A stretch of 64,000 nt of DNA from Peribacillus simplex (GCF_900156045.1 NZ_FTMX01000001.1:868001-932000), one strand, 5' to 3'; positions 15,921-26,753 are shown, numbered from the stretch's first letter. Translations and numbers: made by a program. The notes: generated by a model from the sequence alone, not told the origin.

Positions 15921-17586
15921 GAACCTCACCTTCCTTCATTGATTGAGCGAATTGGATTAATGATGAAAAATTATCCATTTTGATTTTCATTTCGCCCTCT
16001 GTTTTGGACTCGCCAACCACATCGATTAAATATTCTTCAATGTTATTGATATCCAGTTTGGTTAGAATATCATCCAATTCTCCAATTACTTTTTCAAATA
16101 AATTTATTTTTTCGTATAGTAAATTCAGAATATGTTCTTCTACTGTATTTTTCGTGGCAAAGTTATAAATCATCACATCTTCTTCCTGACCAAGGCGGTG
16201 AATCCGTCCAATTCTCTGTTCGAGCCTCATGGGGTTCCATGGCAGGTCAAAATTAATCAAGTGATGGCAAAACTGAAGGTTTATCCCTTCCCCGCCAGCT
16301 TCTGTTGCAATTAATACCTGTATATTCTTTTGGAATAATTCTCGCATCCAGTCTTTCTTTCCGCGCTTAAAACCGCCTCGGAAAGGAACCGAAGAAATCC
16401 CATTCTGCTGTAGGTACCATTGGAGATATAGCTGAGTCGCCCGGTATTCGGTAAAGATGATCACTTTGTCATCAATTTTCTTGATCAGTTCCAAGGCTTT
16501 TTCAGCCTTGGAGTTCTGAACTGTTTCATTCACTTTAGAAAATAAATCATCAAGCTTTGCCAAAAAGTCAGGGGAAGGCTGATCATATTTTTCTTTCATA
16601 TTCTTTAAAGTATAAAAGACCGCCTCTCTGCTGCTGCATGCTTCCCTTTGGAGAGTGAGAGCCGAAAAGGCGCTTCCTTTTGATCCATCCGAAATAGGCT
16701 TGAATTTGGAAACAGCATCGTACAATGCCTGTTCCGTTGGAGAAAATTCAATGGTGATGGTTTCCACATGCCGTTTTGTCCATTCAATGCCAGTATCGGC
16801 CCGCCGGTTTCGAATCATGACAGTATTGACCAGTTCCTTTAGGTGTTCATCTTCAATGATGTTCCGGCCTTTCCCTTTATACTTTTCCGAAAAGAGTGAG
16901 GCATTTCCCAAGTGGCCCGGTTTCAATAACGAAACGAGGTGAAAAATCTCCTCGACTTTATTTTGAATCGGAGTGGCTGTCAGGAGTAAACAAAATTTCT
17001 TTTTCAGATTTTGGACGAATTCATAGTTCTTCGTCTTATTGTTTTTAAGTTTATGAGCTTCATCAATAATGATGAAGTCATATTCCTGAGTGAAAATGAT
17101 ATCTCGATGTGGAGCGCGTTTCGCTGTATCAATGGATGAAATGACCACATCACAGGAGTCCCAAACATAACTTTTTCTCTGAACGACTGCCGGTATATGA
17201 AACTTGGTATTCAATTCAAAAGCCCATTGTGTGACAAGGGAGGCTGGAACAAGGATCAATACTTTTTTTACAAGCCCCCTAATCATATACTCTTTTAGGA
17301 TCAAGCCTGCTTCAATTGTTTTTCCGAGCCCCACCTCATCAGCTAAAATTGCCTTTCCATTCATCTTTTCCACCACTTGCTTGGCTGCTTCCAATTGATG
17401 GGGAAGCGGGGTTAACTGCGGAAGGTGCTTGGGCGCCTGTAAACCTTCAAAATCAGGGATGATAAGGTTTTCCTCCATTTGAACCGCCAACTTATAAAGC
17501 TCCCAATTTCCCCATGGACCGTCGTTTTCCATTTTTTGCAGAAACTCGTCATTCCATTCAGAATTGAAGGATATATTGATTTTCAT
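15898..17586 (-). CDS. yqhH: SNF2-type helicase-like ATPase YqhH
   Basis: 562 aa. Superfamily 2 motifs are clear: DEVGLGKTIEAG (Walker A, 83-94), DEAH (175-178), LLTATPIQN, and in the second RecA domain GEGINLQFCHHLINFDLPWNP and QRIGRIHRLGQ. This is the HepA/RapA-like Snf2 arrangement, giving ATP-dependent translocation on double-stranded DNA, perhaps remodelling nucleoprotein or stalled RNA polymerase. ATG at 17586 with GGAG upstream. It is divergent from the gcv operon and the first gene of the yqhHG pair. The cellular role is not established. Confidence 0.9.
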   Translation of the reverse strand: MKINISFNSEWNDEFLQKMENDGPWGNWELYKLAVQMEENLIIPDFEGLQAPKHLPQLTPLPHQLEAAKQVVEKMNGKAILADEVGLGKTIEAGLILKEYMIRGLVKKVLILVPASLVTQWAFELNTKFHIPAVVQRKSYVWDSCDVVISSIDTAKRAPHRDIIFTQEYDFIIIDEAHKLKNNKTKNYEFVQNLKKKFCLLLTATPIQNKVEEIFHLVSLLKPGHLGNASLFSEKYKGKGRNIIEDEHLKELVNTVMIRNRRADTGIEWTKRHVETITIEFSPTEQALYDAVSKFKPISDGSKGSAFSALTLQREACSSREAVFYTLKNMKEKYDQPSPDFLAKLDDLFSKVNETVQNSKAEKALELIKKIDDKVIIFTEYRATQLYLQWYLQQNGISSVPFRGGFKRGKKDWMRELFQKNIQVLIATEAGGEGINLQFCHHLINFDLPWNPMRLEQRIGRIHRLGQEEDVMIYNFATKNTVEEHILNLLYEKINLFEKVIGELDDILTKLDINNIEEYLIDVVGESKTEGEMKIKMDNFSSLIQFAQSMKEGEVHAATGNS

Positions 17587-17971
17587 AGAAATAACTCCTT
17601 CTTAAATCATAATTTCCTTAATAAAAGGTCAAAACCCGAACATTTCGTATGTGAAATAAGAAAAATATTTCTCTTCAAAAGATATTGCAGAGATAAGTTT
17701 CTTAGGGTAGGATATAAGTATATTTAGAAAATTCCAATTTCCAAACGCTACAAAGAATCTTTGTACATCGATTTTGCAGTTCGCGTTTTCTTAGTATGGG
17801 CTATAGGCTCCTGATTTATCCAAGATTACTGAAGGAGATCACTCAAACGGTTTCTGAAGTTTTAGGAGAATTGGCAGAGAATGCATTCCATGATGCTCAA
17901 AGGTTTTACCGATGCTTGGGGCTATTTCGCTTCCTTTCATTGGCAGACCATTCATATGCGGGTGAAGATAA

Positions 17972-18137
17972 GGGGAGAGACTACGGATGTAGCGCCGAAG
18001 GAGCAAACTTAGCAGTGAATCTCTCAGGCAAAAGAACTCTTATTGGACGCAACTCTGGAGAGCGCCGCCCGTTTGGGACGGCCACCAAAGGGGAAAACCT
18101 ATTACATAGGTAAACTTTCAGGTTTCAGGACAGAGAA
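17972..18137 (+). ncRNA. tandem glycine riboswitch upstream of gcvT
   Basis: Two gcvT-type aptamers follow each other. The first contains GCGCCGAAGGAGCAA, CTCTCAGGCAAAAGAACTC and TTGGACGCAACTCTGGAGAG. The second contains CACCAAAGGGGAAAACC and AAACTTTCAGGTTTCAGGAC. The short linker and overall layout are those of the cooperative glycine riboswitch. Its last stem shares bases with the terminator at 18128-18169, so glycine binding should prevent termination and switch on glycine cleavage genes. Confidence 0.93.
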
Positions 18138-18169
18138 AAAGCTCAAACGGGCTTTCTCTGTCCTTTTTT
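18128..18169 (+). terminator. riboswitch-controlled terminator
   Basis: GGACAGAGAAAAAGC pairs with GCTTTCTCTGTCC and ends in TTTTTT. The left arm GGACAGAGA is also the 3' strand of the second aptamer's closing stem, which explains the ligand control. Confidence 0.9.
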
Positions 18170-18274
18170 GTGCTTTTTTCACATCATGAATCAGGATATA
18201 CCTGAAGCGTAATGACAAGAAGCTTTTGATAATGAAGCCAATTATTTTTAAAAAAATCTGAAGGAGGTCATTTT

Positions 18275-19381
18275 TTGACCAATTTAAAAAGAACACCACT
18301 ATTTGAGGTTTATCGTGAATACGGAGGTAAAACGATTGATTTTGGCGGCTGGGAACTTCCTGTCCAATTTTCTGGTATAAAGGACGAACATGAAGCCGTA
18401 CGTACAAAAGCGGGGTTATTCGATGTTTCCCATATGGGGGAAGTCGATGTTAAGGGTCCTGGGAGCCGTGCCTTTTTACAGAAGATGCTGACTAATGATA
18501 TATCAAAGCTGCAACAGGGCGGTGCACAATATACCGCCATGTGTTATGAAAACGGAGGCACGGTTGATGATCTTATCGTGTATAAAAGGGCTGAGGACGA
18601 CTATCTGCTCGTGGTCAATGCAGCGAATACAGAAAAGGATTTCAATTGGCTGCAAGCTAATTTAACGGAAGATGTCCAAATTTCGAATGTATCGAGTGAC
18701 TATACACAGCTGGCACTTCAAGGGCCATCTGCAGAAAAGATATTACAAAAACTATCGGGAAATACTGACTTAAGTGAAATTGGATTTTTCAAGTTCAAGG
18801 AAAATGTCCTGATTAACGGTATCTCCACGTTGGTATCCCGTACTGGATACACTGGTGAAGATGGTTTTGAGATATATAGCGACAGTGAAAATGGCCCTGC
18901 CCTTTGGAAGGCGATTATGGAAGCCGGAAAGGAAGAGGGGGCTCAGCCGATTGGTTTAGGTGCTCGTGATACTTTGCGTTTTGAAGCGAAACTGCCGCTG
19001 TATGGGCAGGAGCTTTCAGCGGACATCACTCCGATGGAAGCCGGTATTGGTTTTGCAGTGAAAGTGGATAAGGAAATGGATTTTTTCGGGAAAGCCGTTC
19101 TTGCTGAGCAAAAGGAGAAAGGAGCTCCCCGCAAGCTTGTGGGAATTGAAATGATTGACCGTGGCATTCCACGTCATGGGTATAAGGTCTACAGCGGTGA
19201 TAAAGTCATTGGCGAAGTCACGACCGGTACACAATCACCAACGTTGAAGAAAAACGTGGGATTGGTACTTATCGATAAGGAATTTTCGGTGCTGGATGCG
19301 GAAGTCGAAGTGGAAATCCGTTCCAAACGTTTGAAAGCCGTTATAATACAAACACCTTTTTATAAAAAACCACGTAAATAG
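18275..19381 (+). CDS. gcvT: aminomethyltransferase, glycine cleavage T protein
   Basis: 368 aa from TTG with AAGGAGG upstream. Typical GcvT sequence: [17 protein letters not shown], the folate-binding region [14 protein letters not shown], and the C-terminal barrel. It transfers the aminomethyl carbon from H protein to tetrahydrofolate, releasing ammonia and making methylene-THF. First gene of gcvT-gcvPA-gcvPB under the glycine riboswitch. The product feeds the one-carbon pool also served by folD at 43551. Confidence 0.96.
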   Translation: MTNLKRTPLFEVYREYGGKTIDFGGWELPVQFSGIKDEHEAVRTKAGLFDVSHMGEVDVKGPGSRAFLQKMLTNDISKLQQGGAQYTAMCYENGGTVDDLIVYKRAEDDYLLVVNAANTEKDFNWLQANLTEDVQISNVSSDYTQLALQGPSAEKILQKLSGNTDLSEIGFFKFKENVLINGISTLVSRTGYTGEDGFEIYSDSENGPALWKAIMEAGKEEGAQPIGLGARDTLRFEAKLPLYGQELSADITPMEAGIGFAVKVDKEMDFFGKAVLAEQKEKGAPRKLVGIEMIDRGIPRHGYKVYSGDKVIGEVTTGTQSPTLKKNVGLVLIDKEFSVLDAEVEVEIRSKRLKAVIIQTPFYKKPRK

Positions 19382-19398
19382 AGGGGAATGGTCATTAG

Positions 19399-20745
19399 AT
19401 GAAACATCGTTATTTACCCATGACAGAGCAAGATAAACAAGAAATGCTGGAAGTGATAGGGGTATCTACTGTTCAAGAACTTTTTAATGATATCCCTGAA
19501 AGCGTTCGTTTTCAAGGAGAATACGATATCAAGCCTGCTAAATCGGAACCTGCATTGATGAAAGAATTATCAAGGCTTGCTGCCAAGAATGCGGACCTTA
19601 AAAACTATGCTTCCTTCCTTGGTGCGGGTGTCTATGACCATTACGCACCGGTCATCGTCGATCATGTTTTATCCCGTTCTGAGTTTTATACGGCTTATAC
19701 ACCTTATCAGCCTGAAATTTCACAGGGCGAGCTTCAGGCGATCTTTGAATATCAAACGATGATATGTGAATTGACGGGCATGGATGTAGCTAACTCTTCC
19801 ATGTATGACGGCGGGACGGCGCTAGCTGAAGCAGCCATGCTTGCTTCAGGCCAGACACGACGCAAGAAGATTCTCATTTCAGGGACCGTTCATCCTGAAT
19901 CAAGAGAAGTTGTGAAGACATATGCGAAAGGGCAACGCGTGGAAGTGGTCGAAATTCCTTATAAAGACGGTGTGACGGACTTAGCTGCTTTAAGGGAATT
20001 GGCGAATGATGACATTGCAGGAGTGATCGTGCAATATCCGAACTTTTTTGGCCGCATCGAGCCATTGAAAGAAATGGAGGAAATCATTCATGGAGTCAAG
20101 TCCATGTTTATCGTTTCCAGTAACCCGCTTGCATTGGGAGCTTTGACATCCCCTGGTGCACTCGGTGCAGATATCGTAACGGGGGATGCCCAGCCATTCG
20201 GCATTCCAGCGGCATTTGGGGGACCTCATTGTGGCTATTTTGCCGTTACTAATAAACTTGTTCGGAAAGTTCCGGGCCGACTCGTCGGTCAAACGGTGGA
20301 TGAAAATGGAAAAAGAGGGTTTGTACTGACGCTTCAAGCTCGTGAACAGCACATTCGCCGTGACAAAGCCACATCCAACATTTGTTCCAATCAAGCTTTG
20401 AATGCCTTGGCAGCCTCTGTTGCAATGACCGCGCTTGGCAAAAAAGGTGTCAAAGAAATGGCCGTGCAAAATATTCAAAAAGCGCATTATGCGAAAAAAG
20501 CAATTATGGCAAAAGGGGTGGAAGTGATATTCGACGGTCCTTCGTTTAATGAATTTGTCATTAAACTGCCTGCTTCGTTTTCAGAAATCAATAAAAACCT
20601 TTTTGAAAAAGGGATGATCGGCGGCTTCGATTTAGGGACGGTTTATCCTGAGCTGAAAGACCATATGCTGGTGGCGGTAACTGAACTTAGAACAAAAGAA
20701 GAAATCGATGCACTTGCGCAGGAATTGGGGGATCAACATGAATAA
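19399..20745 (+). CDS. gcvPA: glycine dehydrogenase (decarboxylating) subunit 1
   Basis: 448 aa; the N-terminal half of the split P protein found in Firmicutes. Family blocks include [26 protein letters not shown] and [19 protein letters not shown]. With GcvPB it binds PLP, decarboxylates glycine and loads the aminomethyl group onto lipoylated H protein. It begins 17 bases after gcvT and its end runs into gcvPB (8 bases overlap), indicating coupled translation and a 1:1 complex. Confidence 0.96.
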   Translation: MKHRYLPMTEQDKQEMLEVIGVSTVQELFNDIPESVRFQGEYDIKPAKSEPALMKELSRLAAKNADLKNYASFLGAGVYDHYAPVIVDHVLSRSEFYTAYTPYQPEISQGELQAIFEYQTMICELTGMDVANSSMYDGGTALAEAAMLASGQTRRKKILISGTVHPESREVVKTYAKGQRVEVVEIPYKDGVTDLAALRELANDDIAGVIVQYPNFFGRIEPLKEMEEIIHGVKSMFIVSSNPLALGALTSPGALGADIVTGDAQPFGIPAAFGGPHCGYFAVTNKLVRKVPGRLVGQTVDENGKRGFVLTLQAREQHIRRDKATSNICSNQALNALAASVAMTALGKKGVKEMAVQNIQKAHYAKKAIMAKGVEVIFDGPSFNEFVIKLPASFSEINKNLFEKGMIGGFDLGTVYPELKDHMLVAVTELRTKEEIDALAQELGDQHE

Positions 20746-22195
20746 TCAAGATCAATCACTCATTTTTGAAATCAGTACTTCCGGTCGAATCGGATACAGT
20801 CTGCCAGAAATGGATGTTGCAACTATTCCGCTCGAAGAAATTCTTCCTGCCGACTACATCCGTGAAGAAGAGGCAGAGCTTCCTGAGGTGTCCGAACTGG
20901 ATATCATGCGTCATTATACAGCACTTTCCAAACGGAATCATGGGGTGGATTCGGGTTTTTACCCGCTGGGTTCATGCACGATGAAATATAATCCGAAGAT
21001 AAATGAAAATGTGGCACGCTTCAACGGTTTTGCCCATATCCATCCATATCAGGATCCGGCTACTGTTCAGGGAGCATTGGGACTATTATTTGATTTGCAG
21101 GAACACTTAACGGAAATCACCGGGATGGACCAAGTGACATTACAGCCTGCAGCAGGTGCTCACGGTGAGTGGACTGGATTGATGATGATTCGCGCTTTTC
21201 ACGAAGCGAATGGCGATACAGAACGGACTAAAGTGATTGTACCTGATTCTGCACACGGTACGAATCCTGCCTCTGCAACTGTTGCCGGACTTGAAACGAT
21301 TACAGTGAAGTCGGATGAAAATGGGTTGGTCGACCTGGAAGATTTAAAGCGTGTTGTCGGACCGGATACGGCTGCCTTGATGCTGACGAACCCCAATACA
21401 TTGGGATTGTTTGAAGAAAACATTTTGGAAATGGCACAACTTGTCCATGACGCAGGTGGGAAACTTTATTATGATGGAGCCAATCTGAATGCAGTCCTAT
21501 CAAAAGCACGCCCGGGTGATATGGGCTTTGATGTGGTTCACTTAAATCTCCATAAAACATTCACAGGCCCGCATGGCGGCGGCGGCCCGGGTTCTGGTCC
21601 TGTAGGGGTGAAGTCGGACTTGATTCCTTACTTGCCTAAACCGCTTGTGGTCAAACAAGGTGAGCAATTCGTTCTTGATTATGATCGCCCGCAATCCATT
21701 GGTAGGGTAAAACCTTATTATGGTAATTTCGGGATAAACGTGAGGGCATATACGTACATTCGGTCAATGGGTCCTGATGGCCTTAAAGCCGTCACTGAGA
21801 ATGCGGTCATCAATGCCAATTATATGATGCGTAGGTTGGAACCTTATTTTGATTTACCATATAATCGTCATTGTAAACATGAATTCGTATTAAGCGGACG
21901 CCGTCAAAAGAAATTAGGGGTAAGGACTCTCGATATAGCCAAAAGATTGCTGGATTTCGGGTACCATCCTCCAACCATTTACTTCCCGTTAAACGTGGAA
22001 GAAGGAATGATGATAGAACCGACTGAAACCGAGTCAAAAGAAACGCTGGATGCGTTCATCGATGCGATGATCCAGATTGCCAAGGAAGCGGAAGAAACCC
22101 CTGAAATCGTTCAGGAAGCTCCGCATACAACCGTTATAAAGCGGCTTGATGAAACTCTTGCTGCAAGAAAACCTGTTCTGCGCTATCAAGCCTAG
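20738..22195 (+). CDS. gcvPB: glycine dehydrogenase (decarboxylating) subunit 2
   Basis: 485 aa from the ATG at 20738 (GGGGGATC upstream), overlapping gcvPA by eight bases. The PLP-binding lysine lies in [20 protein letters not shown]; the substrate-channel block [12 protein letters not shown] is also clear. It forms the catalytic half of the P protein. It ends the operon before a good terminator. The H protein gene is not in this window, as is usual in Bacillus. Confidence 0.96.
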   Translation: MNNQDQSLIFEISTSGRIGYSLPEMDVATIPLEEILPADYIREEEAELPEVSELDIMRHYTALSKRNHGVDSGFYPLGSCTMKYNPKINENVARFNGFAHIHPYQDPATVQGALGLLFDLQEHLTEITGMDQVTLQPAAGAHGEWTGLMMIRAFHEANGDTERTKVIVPDSAHGTNPASATVAGLETITVKSDENGLVDLEDLKRVVGPDTAALMLTNPNTLGLFEENILEMAQLVHDAGGKLYYDGANLNAVLSKARPGDMGFDVVHLNLHKTFTGPHGGGGPGSGPVGVKSDLIPYLPKPLVVKQGEQFVLDYDRPQSIGRVKPYYGNFGINVRAYTYIRSMGPDGLKAVTENAVINANYMMRRLEPYFDLPYNRHCKHEFVLSGRRQKKLGVRTLDIAKRLLDFGYHPPTIYFPLNVEEGMMIEPTETESKETLDAFIDAMIQIAKEAEETPEIVQEAPHTTVIKRLDETLAARKPVLRYQA

Positions 22196-22211
22196 ACTGA
22201 TAGCTTACACG

Positions 22212-22243
22212 AAAAAATCCCTGCCTGCCGGCGGGGATTTTTC
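22212..22243 (+). terminator. terminator of the gcv operon
   Basis: AAAAATCCCTGCC-TGCC-GGCGGGGATTTTT is a compact GC-rich hairpin with T-rich end. Confidence 0.88.
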
Positions 22244-22330
22244 ATGTTTATGTAAGAATTCATTAAAGTCCAACAGTTAACTTTCATTTTCTAGAGCCCG
22301 CATGATGCACAAGAAGGCTTTTTAATGTAA

Positions 22331-22356
22331 AAGAGCCCATGCGGAGATGGGTCTTA
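22331..22356 (-). terminator. terminator of yqhL, overlapping its stop codon
   Basis: Read on the minus strand, AAGACCCAT-CTCCGC-ATGGGCTCTT is followed by TTTAC. The hairpin begins at the yqhL stop codon. Confidence 0.7.
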
Positions 22357-22737
22357 TTTCTTTGCTTTGATTTTCCCGGTCCACATCTTGAAACCGCCCT
22401 TTAGGTGAAAAAGTTCCCTGTAGCCCTTTTTGTATAGCATGGCTGCAGCTCTTCCGCTGATGATTTCGCTTTGAGCGTACAAATATACAGGCTTGTCCGG
22501 CCTAATTTCGACCAAGCGCGTTTTCATTTGAGTCATAGGGATGTTTCTTGCGCCTAAGATATGACCATTATCGAAATCATTCGGTTCCCGCACATCGATT
22601 AGCTGCACTTTTCTGTAGTTAGCGATAAATTCGTCCTGTGTTAATGTTTTAACGATTTTACGCTGGCGGTACCAATTAAAAAGTGAATACGCAATAACCA
22701 CTCCTAAGATGATGAGCAGTGTATATAATATTTCCAA
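22354..22737 (-). CDS. yqhL: rhodanese-like membrane-anchored protein YqhL, active-site Cys missing
   Basis: 127 aa from a TTG start with GGGAG upstream. An N-terminal membrane segment (ILYTLLIILGVVIAYSLF) is followed by a rhodanese domain: LIDVREPNDFDNGHILGARNIP, then the active-site loop VYLYAQSEIISGRAAAML and LKGGFKMW. In active sulfurtransferases the loop begins with a nucleophilic Cys where this protein has Ala (YAQS). It therefore probably binds or senses rather than transfers sulfur. It is convergent with gcvPB and divergent from lipM. Confidence 0.9.
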   Translation of the reverse strand: MEILYTLLIILGVVIAYSLFNWYRQRKIVKTLTQDEFIANYRKVQLIDVREPNDFDNGHILGARNIPMTQMKTRLVEIRPDKPVYLYAQSEIISGRAAAMLYKKGYRELFHLKGGFKMWTGKIKAKK

Positions 22738-22940
22738 ACATAAAAACTCCCTTCTACCTTAACGAATACAGACAATCTTTATTATATAATTGCTTTACCC
22801 AATAATCAAAAAGAATTTTCATCAAATTCTTCATCGACTTGATAGCACTTTCTTTTTTAGAGTGTTAAAGTCTGTTAAACTACTACATGTGAGTTTTTTG
22901 TGGGGGATTGAAAAACAGTCTATTGAAACGAGGGGTAAGG

Positions 22941-23777
22941 ATGACTAAAGATAAATGGGGTTTTATAGATTCGGGGTTTTGTTCACCGGCTTTTAATATG
23001 GCGTTGGACGAAGCACTGTTAAACTGGCAAAGCAAAGGGGAAATTCCGCCAATCATACGCTTTTACGGCTGGGATCCAGCGACATTGTCGATTGGTTATT
23101 TTCAAAAGGCTGAAGCGGAAATTGATTTGGAAGAGGTCAAAAGGCAGGGCCTTGGTTTTGTTCGCAGGCCAACAGGAGGACGAGCGGTACTGCACGAGCA
23201 TGAATTGACTTATAGCGTAATCGTTCCAGAATCCTATCCGGGAATGCCAACTACCGTTACTGAAGCATATCGTGTCATTTCTGAAGGAATATTAATGGGA
23301 TTCAGGAATCTGGGATTGGATGCTTATTTTGCCGTGCCTCGAACCGATCAGGAAAAAGCGGCTTTAAAATCGCCCAGGTCTTCCGTCTGTTTTGATGCTC
23401 CAAGCTGGTATGAACTGGTCGTCGAGGGCAGGAAGGTTGCTGGCAGCGCTCAAACCAGGCAAAAAGGCGTCATCCTTCAGCACGGGTCCATTTTGCTTGA
23501 ACTTGATGATGATAAGCTCTTTAGCGTATTTAAATTCTCAAATGACAGGGTTAAAGAGAGAATGCAAAAAAACCTGAAAAATAAAGCTGTGGCCATAAAT
23601 GACATTGCCGGGAGAAAGATTACCATCCCTGAAGCGAAAGAAGCTTTTGAAAAAGGTTTTGCCGAAGGACTTTCGATCGAGTTAGAGCCATACGTCCTAA
23701 CTGAAAAGCAATTGCTGGAAGTGAAGGCCATTGCAGAAAGCAAATATGAAAGCGATGAATGGAATTTCATGAGATAG
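22941..23777 (+). CDS. lipM: octanoyltransferase LipM
   Basis: 278 aa from the ATG at 22941 (GAGGGGTAAGG upstream). Belongs to the biotin/lipoate ligase fold: [19 protein letters not shown] and the catalytic Cys at residue 150 in [13 protein letters not shown], the position known for B. subtilis LipM. It moves octanoate from acyl carrier protein to the H protein of glycine cleavage, the first step of lipoate assembly in Bacillus. Lying near gcv and on the same chromosome arm as the bkd complex, it supports both lipoate-dependent systems. Confidence 0.95.
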   Translation: MTKDKWGFIDSGFCSPAFNMALDEALLNWQSKGEIPPIIRFYGWDPATLSIGYFQKAEAEIDLEEVKRQGLGFVRRPTGGRAVLHEHELTYSVIVPESYPGMPTTVTEAYRVISEGILMGFRNLGLDAYFAVPRTDQEKAALKSPRSSVCFDAPSWYELVVEGRKVAGSAQTRQKGVILQHGSILLELDDDKLFSVFKFSNDRVKERMQKNLKNKAVAINDIAGRKITIPEAKEAFEKGFAEGLSIELEPYVLTEKQLLEVKAIAESKYESDEWNFMR

Positions 23778-24168
23778 ACGAAGTGGGATAATTAGAGTGA
23801 TTAATAAAAAAGTTTTTTCAGATTTGTTTGACCAAATAACACATCCCTTGCAGGGATAAGCCCTAAAAGGGATGGGGAAAAAGCAAGGTCCAAATTAATT
23901 GAAATCTGATGAAAAATTATTGTAAATCGACATTTTCCTCCCTTTTGCTAACTATATTAATTGATTTATCGTTTGACAAAATAAAAAGTTATTCAAAACA
24001 AACACAATATGTAGTAGTTGAAATATTTAATGCGACACTATATATTGATTTTTGAGTTTCGCTATGATAAATTTAGGGTACTTGTTAAGCGAAACGGACA
24101 TGTAAGGCTACATAAGGATTTTTGCGGCAGCAAGAACGGATCTTGAAACATATAAAGGAGAGGGAATT
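23778..24168. other. intergenic region lipM-nrdJ with nested hairpins
   Basis: Besides the nrdJ promoter (24002-24050) it holds a cluster of short inverted repeats at 23842-23876. ATCCC/GGGAT, CCCT/AGGG and an enclosing CATCCCTT/AAGGGATG are mutually exclusive pairings. No T-run follows. It may mark the 3' end of the lipM transcript; no function is assigned. Confidence 0.35.
24002..24050 (+). promoter_or_regulatory. nrdJ promoter overlapped by two NrdR boxes
   Basis: ACACAATATGTAGTAG (24002-24017) and ACACTATATATTGATT (24035-24050) both fit the NrdR box ACACWATATATWGTGT and start 33 bp apart, about three helical turns. Between and under them lies a sigma-A promoter, TTGAAA (24018-24023), 17 bp, TATATT (24041-24046). 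The second box covers the -10, so NrdR bound with (d)ATP should repress. Confidence 0.82.
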
Positions 24169-26739
24169 ATGTCGGTTGTAATAAAAGAAGCTTTAAAGGT
24201 TGATCTAGAAAGGTTGAATAAGGATATTTCTTTATTTCCCCAGGTTCACCCTGTAACTGCTGATATGAAAATGGCGCATAAGGGAGTGTCCCGTCTAGTC
24301 ATGCTTGACCGCTATTCTTTTAAGGATACTGAAAAAATCACACTCTCGGCAGGCGATTTCGTCGTGTTGACGATTAAGGAAGATCCGAAATTCCCGGCAA
24401 GGGGTCTCGGGTACATCGTTGAAATTGATTGGGAAACGAAAAAAGCCAAGGTATTGGTGGATGAAGAATTCCGTGGCGTATTGGATAATCCGGAAGAAGT
24501 GGAGACGGGGATTGTAAACCGTCCGTTGGATATTATCGAAAAGCCGCTTGAAATATACTATGAACAAATTGCGAAACGTAATGCAACGGGCTTGGCATCG
24601 GTGGAAACCACGGAAGAAAAAAGAACGGAATGGTTCAATAAATTCTATGAAGAATTAAAGAACCTTAATTTTGTCCCGGCTGGACGAGTATTATACGGTG
24701 CAGGTTCCAATACGGACGTTACTTATTTCAACTGCTATGTGATGCCATTCGTACCGGATTCACGTGAAGGGATCTCAGAACATAGGAAACAAGTGATGGA
24801 GATCATGAGCCGCGGCGGCGGAGTGGGTACGAACGGATCGACATTGCGTCCAAGAAACACTCTGGCAAAAGGGGTGAATGGAAAATCCTCGGGGTCGGTA
24901 TCGTGGCTTGACGATATTGCGAAACTGACGCATCTTGTTGAACAGGGCGGTAGCAGACGCGGCGCGCAAATGATCATGCTTGCTGATTGGCACCCTGATA
25001 TTGCGGAGTTCATCATTTCCAAAATGCAAAATCCAAGGATTCTGCGTTACCTAGTGGAAAACACTAAAGATGAAGCCATTAAGAAATATGCGACGGATAA
25101 ATTGAAATTCACGCCGCACACGGAACAGGAAACGGCTATGTATCAAGGGATCATCAATTATAAGCAGATTCCTGGCCTAGGTGGATTCAGTGAGAAAATC
25201 ATTAGGGATGCAGAAGAAAAGATCCGTACAGGTGGAACGTACAGTGTCCATAATTCGGATTTTCTGACTGGAGCCAATATCTCTATTTGCCTGACTAAGG
25301 AATTTATGGAAGCGGCGGAACAAGATGCGGAATACGAATTGCGTTTTCCTGATGTAGAAAGCTATAATGCCGAAGAAATGGCCATTTACAATGAAGAATG
25401 GCATAAAGTCGGTGATGTTCGTGAGTGGGAGAAAATGGGTCACAAAGTCCGTGTTTACCGTAAAATCCGAGCTAAAGAGCTTTGGAACTTAATAAACATT
25501 TGTGCGACATATTCTGCTGAACCAGGAATTTTCTTTATCGATAATGCTAATGAAATGACGAATGCCAAGGCATACGGTCAGCAGGTCGTTGCCACGAACC
25601 CTTGTGGCGAACAGCCATTGGCCCCATATTCAGTATGTAACCTTGCGGCAGTCAATCTGGCTGAAATGGCTGATAAAGATAGCAAAACGGTTAATTTCGA
25701 GAAACTTAAGCAAACCGTCGAAGTCGGTGTGCGTATGCAGGACAATGTCATTGACGCAACTCCTTATTTCTTGGATGAAAACAAAAAGCAGGCACTTGGC
25801 GAGCGACGGGTTGGACTTGGTGTAATGGGTCTGCATGACCTGTTGATCTACTGTGAAACGGAATATGGTTCTGAAGAAGGAAATATCCTTGTTGACAAGG
25901 TGTTTGAAACGATTGCGACTACAGCTTACAGGGCTTCCGTGGAACTCGCTAAAGAAAAAGGCAGTTTCCCGTTCCTGATCGGGTCAACGGACAAAGAAAC
26001 CAATGAGCTTAGAACACGTTTCACCCAAACCGGATTTATGGAAAAAATGCCGGAAGATATCAGGGAAAGTGTTGCTGCACATGGTATCCGTAACTCTCAT
26101 TTATTGACAGTGGCTCCTACAGGAAGCACAGGAACGATGGTTGGGGTATCAACTGGTCTTGAACCATATTTCTCCTTCACGTATTTCCGCAGCGGCCGTC
26201 TGGGTAAATTCATTGAAGTGAAGGCTGACATTGTACAGGAATACTTGGACCGTCATCCGGAAGCCGATACAGAAGAGCTTCCAAAATGGTTCATTTCCGC
26301 TATGGAATTAGCTCCGGAAGCACATGCTGATGTTCAATGCATCATTCAGCGCTGGATTGACAGCTCGATCAGTAAGACAGTAAATGCTCCAAAAGGATAT
26401 ACGGTCGAACAAGTTGAAAAAGTATATGAACGTCTATACAAAGGCGGAGCAAAAGGCGGTACTGTATATGTGGATGGCAGCCGTGACAGTCAGGTCCTTA
26501 CGCTCAAAGCGGAAGAGAACCAAATGGACGAGCAGCTTGAAATGGATGAATTGACAGATGTTGAAGTTAAGAAAAAAGTTGTATTGGTCGATACGATAAA
26601 TGAACTTCGTTCGACGAATGTTACAATTGGATCGGAAGTGGGTAACACTTGCCCGGTCTGCCGTAAAGGTGAAGTCCAGGAAATGGGCGGATGCAATACT
26701 TGCACGAATTGCGGAGCGCAATTAAAATGCGGGCTATAA
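24169..26739 (+). CDS. nrdJ: adenosylcobalamin-dependent ribonucleotide reductase (class II)
   Basis: 856 aa; ATG with AAAGGAGAGGG upstream. Class II signs: a large single chain, the substrate Cys in YFNCYVMPFVPD, the radical/redox Cys region NPCGEQPLAPYSVCNLAAVN, PTGSTGTM in the barrel, and a C-terminal zinc-like tail CPVCRKGEVQEMGGCNTCTNCG. It reduces ribonucleotides to deoxyribonucleotides using adenosylcobalamin, so it needs no oxygen or separate small subunit. B. subtilis uses NrdEF instead, which separates this organism from it. Transcription is expected to be NrdR-controlled. It ends in a terminator at 26754. Confidence 0.95.
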   Translation: MSVVIKEALKVDLERLNKDISLFPQVHPVTADMKMAHKGVSRLVMLDRYSFKDTEKITLSAGDFVVLTIKEDPKFPARGLGYIVEIDWETKKAKVLVDEEFRGVLDNPEEVETGIVNRPLDIIEKPLEIYYEQIAKRNATGLASVETTEEKRTEWFNKFYEELKNLNFVPAGRVLYGAGSNTDVTYFNCYVMPFVPDSREGISEHRKQVMEIMSRGGGVGTNGSTLRPRNTLAKGVNGKSSGSVSWLDDIAKLTHLVEQGGSRRGAQMIMLADWHPDIAEFIISKMQNPRILRYLVENTKDEAIKKYATDKLKFTPHTEQETAMYQGIINYKQIPGLGGFSEKIIRDAEEKIRTGGTYSVHNSDFLTGANISICLTKEFMEAAEQDAEYELRFPDVESYNAEEMAIYNEEWHKVGDVREWEKMGHKVRVYRKIRAKELWNLINICATYSAEPGIFFIDNANEMTNAKAYGQQVVATNPCGEQPLAPYSVCNLAAVNLAEMADKDSKTVNFEKLKQTVEVGVRMQDNVIDATPYFLDENKKQALGERRVGLGVMGLHDLLIYCETEYGSEEGNILVDKVFETIATTAYRASVELAKEKGSFPFLIGSTDKETNELRTRFTQTGFMEKMPEDIRESVAAHGIRNSHLLTVAPTGSTGTMVGVSTGLEPYFSFTYFRSGRLGKFIEVKADIVQEYLDRHPEADTEELPKWFISAMELAPEAHADVQCIIQRWIDSSISKTVNAPKGYTVEQVEKVYERLYKGGAKGGTVYVDGSRDSQVLTLKAEENQMDEQLEMDELTDVEVKKKVVLVDTINELRSTNVTIGSEVGNTCPVCRKGEVQEMGGCNTCTNCGAQLKCGL

Positions 26740-26753
26740 GCTGATGGAAAGGA

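Noticed and set aside
17796..18113. 105-codon plus-strand frame upstream of gcvT
   Set aside because: It lies across the conserved tandem glycine riboswitch, and its composition there follows the RNA rather than a protein.
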